Assembly: GCA_029931535.1 (NCBI GenBank)
Contig: JAQPZY010000702.1
Location: forward strand, 62,001 to 126,000
Reading direction: 5' to 3'
From: Margaritifera margaritifera
Lineage: Eukaryota > Mollusca > Bivalvia > Unionida > Margaritiferidae
Length of the DNA: 64,000 bases
This document shows positions 59,645 to 64,000 of this stretch, one piece after another (position 1 is the stretch's first letter; every line of letters begins with the position of its first letter). The notes under the pieces are model-generated. The model saw only the letters and a program-made list of their open reading frames with translations, was not told the DNA's origin and searched no databases. The position numbers were made by a program, and so were the translations under genes.

Positions 59645-60780
59645 ATATTATTTCCACATCATCATACCATTTCAGGATTTTGCATCCTCAGTACAATGGC
59701 TTTATGAGCCATAGATGGTTATCGGTAGGTGTAAACAAAGATGAAAAAGAAATTTCTCGCTGAGCGCTACGAAATCAGAATAAATGTGCCGCGAAGGGAC
59801 CTATTACACAGGGCATTTATACTCGTTATCTTATCAACACGGTGTAGCAACCAATCATAGGCAAAAGTAATAGAAAGTGGCCTCGGCAAAACATTAGGAG
59901 GACAGTGATTATTACCTAATAACATTGGCTGATTATTAATTTCACAAAGTTCTTCTTGAATGGATAAGATTCCTATAAAAGCACACTGACACCAGGTAAT
60001 TTATGTAGAATATGTGCAGTTGAAACAATACTCGTATGTTCAGGCTAAATTGTACAAAAGAACAGACTCCCACCACACACCCATCACACAATTCATTTAT
60101 CGATTCCCGAAACTTGTGAAGAAATTTATGTGCGTAATAATACTATTGGAAATATTTGAAATTGACTATGCTACTACATTACATTTGGGACGATGATAGT
60201 TCATGAGCTGTGCCTGTTGTTTCAAAGGCGTGTGATTTGCGCACCTGACGACACACAGTGTACCTGCTCACATTCCAAAATTAAATCTCGGCGTCTATTT
60301 ATTTACATTTTTTTTTACCTGTGTGGACCAATAAAACTGTAGCCTCACTTGAAAAGCTTGTACATACCCATGATAGCTGCACAGTGGCTATCCAACAAAT
60401 CGTAAACATGTGGATCTAATCATAAATATAGCAAATTAACCACAAATTATAGATAAAGTGTTCTTATCTTCCACTAATCCTGTCAGAATTAGAATGTATA
60501 ATCGTCAAATATGGTTCTTTGTATTGTAATAGATCGTTAAAGAATTGATTTTAAGACCGGGTGGTTGTTAATTACGATGCCAGGCCTGGCTATAAAACAA
60601 TCAAGCAATCATTATTCAATCATGCGCCTATCCAGAGGTCTGTTGAAATCCAAATGGATGACTGGGTTTATTTCTTTCCTAATAAATTCTTAGTCAACAA
60701 CTTGTAAACAACGTTACATACAATCTGGCTGAAATCACTGATAACAGAAATGATCCAATTTATCATTATCATCATTAAAA
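59645..60780. other. No recognisable gene
   Basis: AT-rich. The right part (60650-60780) is the second copy of the 57465-57600 sequence. Confidence 0.5.
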
Positions 60781-61229
60781 TGTAACGGTTTTGACCGTAT
60801 GGTCCTTCGTTTCTCTGTCCGCTTTCAATACAACAGCACCTGACACTACCGAGGCTTTATTTGCAAAAACACGTTTGAAATAAACTGGATTAAATTTATG
60901 ACAAAGTCAGACTTTTAAATGCAGAGCATACACATTTATTCAATATGCAAAAAAAAAAAAAATAATAATAATAAAAAAAAAATGAAAAATATCAGCGATA
61001 AAAAAAGATAATCATCAGTCATTTTGATTCTTGAGAATACTTCAGGGCGGCGGAGATGCAAACTTTGACTTCAAATCTCATATTCGGGTTTTATTTTTGT
61101 ACGGTCGGTGTTCTTACTTGTTTGCAGCAACTGGAGTGCAGCACAAATTATCACTCACTTTTCTGTATCTGTGTGACTTGAGTCCTCCTCAGTTTGTATT
61201 TCCCAAAAAAAGTATTTAGATAAAAAGGG
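60781..61229. other. Possible retroelement end; A-rich tract
   Basis: TGTAACGGTTTTGACC starts exactly where similarity to 57.5 kb stops. Read on the - strand this stretch has AATAAA words and ends CCGTTACA, like an LTR 3' end. There is an A-rich tract at 60949-60981. Unproven. Confidence 0.25.
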
Positions 61230-61588
61230 GTGAGGGAGACTATTGAAAGTATTCTTTTTATTACTACAATTAACAGTCCTCGGCAGATGATGATTTTATT
61301 ACTGGAGATTCTTGCCGATAGCAAAGACTGGAATTTCTGGGATAGCAAGAGATTAAAGAAGAAAATTTGTTCTGTGACTTTGTCCAATACAGAAAAGAGT
61401 TGTGTCCCTAGATGTGTATCCGGGATCCCGACTTCAACGATTCGTACGAATAATGGTTGCCAAAGAATCTTCTCAGAGGATTGAACAGACAAATATTTAA
61501 AACTCATGAAAATGCATGCTAGATAACATATACAAATACAGAAATTACTAAGTTTCAGAATGAGAACATAAAGAAGTCCTAAATTCAA
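61151..61588 (-). other. Longest uninterrupted frame of the window, unrecognised
   Basis: 145 codons on the - strand with an ATG start; the + strand is also open for 84 codons (61230-61484). I see no domain, signal peptide or zinc-finger pattern. The first 30 residues are hydrophobic and Cys-rich (FCICICYLACIF). There is no promoter or splice context. A chance frame or part of a decayed retroelement is as likely as a gene. Confidence 0.15.
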
Positions 61589-62353
61589 TTGATTAATAAA
61601 ATTACTGAAATTATAGTTCAGAGTAGTAAATCGATCCTAAAAATTTTAACCGAGTAAATTGTAACTTCAGAAAAGAATTATTCAAGAATAAATAAAAATG
61701 AAATTACAGAAGTAACTGAAATCTAAATTTCAAGGAGAAAAATATGTCTGGCCATTTTGAGGATGTCAGTAACTAATTCTTAGCTGTTACATGCTGTTGT
61801 ACATACCCATGGAATTTGACTTCCAGACACTAGGGAGATTCAGAGTAGAAAATTCCCAGGCTTTAGATACCATATAGTCGGAATTTAGCTGAAAAACTGT
61901 TGGAAGTTGGAATACTGTTGGAGAAGTGTTTGATATTGAAAGACTTGGAAAAGTGTTGGAAAATTCTAAATCGTATTGACACTAGAAATCTATGCAAAGA
62001 GGAGAATTATTTACAACTAAACTGATATATTTGGTGAAATTATCATCAGGTGAAAATACTTCTTTTATTGAACATTTATAAAAAAATTCATCGCTTAACC
62101 ACAATTTGGTACCTCATTTCACCCTCCATATGGGTGTACTAGACACAGCCTGTCCCGCGCACACTCAGTGAGCTATAAACAGTGATGGCAGCGACCTAAG
62201 AAGGATACATGCAACGATGGATCAAAATAAGCCCTATATATTGTATAAGAAGCGGTCAGATCTATTAAATATCATCTCTGGTAAGCAAATATTGTCTCCG
62301 CAATCGTCTCCAATCTACAAAACTTATCCTTATCACGTTCAACATGCGTATGC

Positions 62354-62354
<1 letters not shown>
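61589..62354. other. No recognisable gene
   Basis: AT-rich. A GC-richer piece at 62100-62215 contains a CTATAAA word near 62174 and could be the promoter part of a decayed LTR whose end is at 62876. Confidence 0.4.

Positions 62355-62431
<77 letters not shown>
62355..62431. repeat. (TA)n microsatellite
   Basis: About 38 TA units, the longest TA array in the window. Tyr-Ile frames across it are artefacts. Confidence 0.95.
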
Positions 62432-62434
<3 letters not shown>

Positions 62435-62876
62435 TTAACAATTTCATTCCTGTTCCAGAATTCCGGTTGTAATAGATCAGTTTGTAAGGAATCTATTTTA
62501 GTTGTGTTGTTGAAATCAGATATAATTTGAGAGGAATTATTTATTTTCTCTATTCTTTGGAAATACTAAAGTGCACATTCACTTTTGGATAAATACATGA
62601 TTTTGTCATTTTTGTGAACTCATTCAGACACATTCTGGATTAGATCTTTGTGGTATATCAGAACATTCAAGGCTATTGGAATTCATTCTGAACATTCTAT
62701 TATTTTGGACTTGTGATCAGGACATTTAGGATTATTTGGAATTAAACTCACAAATTGTAAGTGTCTTTTGACTTTTCACTTTAATTGTCTGGAAATAAAT
62801 TGCCTGTTGATTATACTTACATTGTTGGTTTTACTTTCTTTTCTGTTACATATTTTGAAGACCTAGAGTCGTAACA
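62432..62876 (+). mobile_element. LTR-like 3' part ending GTCGTAACA
   Basis: The end (GTTACATATTTTGAAG, then ACCTAGAGTCGTAACA) matches the end of the probable LTR at 54371-55282. The preceding 400 bp share its style (repeated CATTC(T/A)GGAT and GGAATT words). The left end is not identified and no target duplication was found. Confidence 0.4.
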
Positions 62877-63417
62877 ACAGAAGAATGACATTCCTGTCGC
62901 AAAGCATTCTAATACAACAATTACTCCTTATGTGATCTTTTAGTAATAGGTATTAAGAAAGTGTATGGTAAAATATCGATTAAGTTGCTAAAAGTATCAT
63001 TCTGGTTTAAAATGCTAAACACTCTGTCTCCAGCAGGTCTAAATTCTCAATATGAATTGTACTGAAATTGTCAGCAAAACGTTTATGCTTTTGATGTTAG
63101 TTTGTTTACGTGACGTCATCTTCCATGTGTTTACATTCAGAATCCACTGATAAAGGCGAATTAGCGGACATTGGATTTCAATAAAACAGTGCGAAAAACT
63201 CTTAAGTCTTGATAGTGATTCCATCAGTGCTTAATGATTCTACAGCCCGAGTATGATAGGTATCCTTCCCCGAGTCTGGTACCTATGACATACAGAAAAG
63301 GTGTTAGCCAAACATTGACCAAGATCGTCAAATGTTCTTGACCTTGCCTGGCGTTATAGATAGGGTAGGGATGCATGCATATTTAAAGGAAGTGCTTATT
63401 AAATCTAAAGTCCATAC
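62877..63417. other. No recognisable gene
   Basis: AT-rich sequence; nothing recognised. Confidence 0.5.
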
Positions 63418-63720
63418 TTATTAAATATAATGTCAAATTATGTTAGATATCCCTCCGTAGGTTTGGGATATGTGACCATTCAGAAAATCTCCTATTCAAA
63501 CCTTAACCATTGCTGATGCAGGGATCGCTGGAATGAGTGACACCAGTGACTTATTTATAATGGAATGAAATAACCTGCAGGTGCGACTGCTGAATAGCAT
63601 TTCCGTTTACAAAACCCAACGCTTTGCCGTAATAATTAATTATGGAAACGCCATATTGCCAAAACGATCAGCCATGAATATTTATCGTAAATTAATAATT
63701 TACAAAACAACTAAAGCACA

Positions 63721-63754
<34 letters not shown>

Positions 63755-64000
63755 AACAACAAACAAAAATATTTATGGAGTCTACGAAACATTTATGCTT
63801 TTTGTTGCGCTATGGGCAACGTCAAAATTTTATTTATAAAGGAAAATTTTCACGATCTCTACAGTCACGATACCATTTTTAAATTCTTGATCGTGTGGTA
63901 GTAAATCCTTTGGAATTTTGCTACATTAAAGTCTTCAGTACTGTCAGAGACTTTCCATCATTAACTATAATTACATATAGCATCCAAACCAAATTACAAA
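63418..64000 (+). repeat. Direct repeat of about 520 bp, right copy, continues past the window
   Basis: Collinear with 55900-56440. It carries a pure A run at 63722-63753 that the left copy lacks. Similarity continues to the last base, so the duplicated segment is longer than can be seen. Confidence 0.85.

Noticed and set aside
62217..62447. Tyr-Ile rich frames on both strands
   Set aside because: Produced by the TA array.
63581..63901. 106-codon frame with a Lys run
   Set aside because: The Lys run is the A tract; the rest is the non-coding direct repeat, and the left copy is not open.

Overview
The window looks like AT-rich nuclear DNA of a marine invertebrate, most likely a bivalve or other mollusc. 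The reasons are long CT/GA, TA and TAA arrays, several roughly 140-bp tandem repeat families of a kind I associate with bivalves, a tRNA-derived SINE of mollusc type, and L1-like LINEs. The species cannot be named. I found no intact host gene, rRNA or tRNA gene. The longest uninterrupted reading frame is 145 codons and unrecognised, so the window is best read as a graveyard of transposable elements.

Region 1 (1-7.15 kb) is visibly richer in GC than everything after it. It is the decayed right part of a Polinton/Maverick element on the + strand: protein-primed family B DNA polymerase (about 480-3175), a probable minor capsid gene (3160-3700), a probable major capsid gene (3740-4960), an unrecognised gene (4960-5780), and a hydrophobic protein of a kind found in Polintons (5885-6600). 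All are broken by stops and frameshifts and polymerase catalytic residues are altered. Integrase, ATPase and protease are not seen and may lie to the left of the window.

Region 2 (8.6-19 kb) holds two degenerate L1-like LINE ORF2 copies in opposite orientation (+ strand 8.64-12.06 kb; - strand 16.2-13.5 kb), each ending next to a dinucleotide array, and a small reverse transcriptase fragment of another LINE clade near 18.5-18.8 kb. Region 3 (20.6-22.1 kb) is a probable solo LTR.

Region 4 (25-45 kb) is intron-like or intergenic DNA with tandem repeat families of about 140 bp: a hairpin-cored family at 25.3-26.3 kb and again at 42.7-44.8 kb, a family carrying perfect AGGTCA-n3-TGACCT palindromes at 27.2 and 31.4-31.9 kb, and a third family at 39.5-40.4 kb. 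A tRNA-derived SINE lies at 30.93-31.15 kb.

Region 5 (46.2-48.4 kb) contains the clearest history: an internally deleted hAT-type transposase gene on the - strand whose reading frame is split by a 1.1-kb solo LTR with an exact 5-bp target duplication. A MULE-like transposase tail follows at 49.4-49.8 kb, then a 1.05-kb tandem duplication at 50.74-52.8 kb, a GIY-YIG-like fragment at 53.94-54.17 kb, LTR-like sequence, degenerate hammerhead-like motifs around a TA array at 55.36-55.87 kb, a hAT-type MITE with an 8-bp target duplication at 59.40-59.64 kb, and a 0.5-kb direct repeat (55.9 and 63.4 kb) that runs off the right edge.
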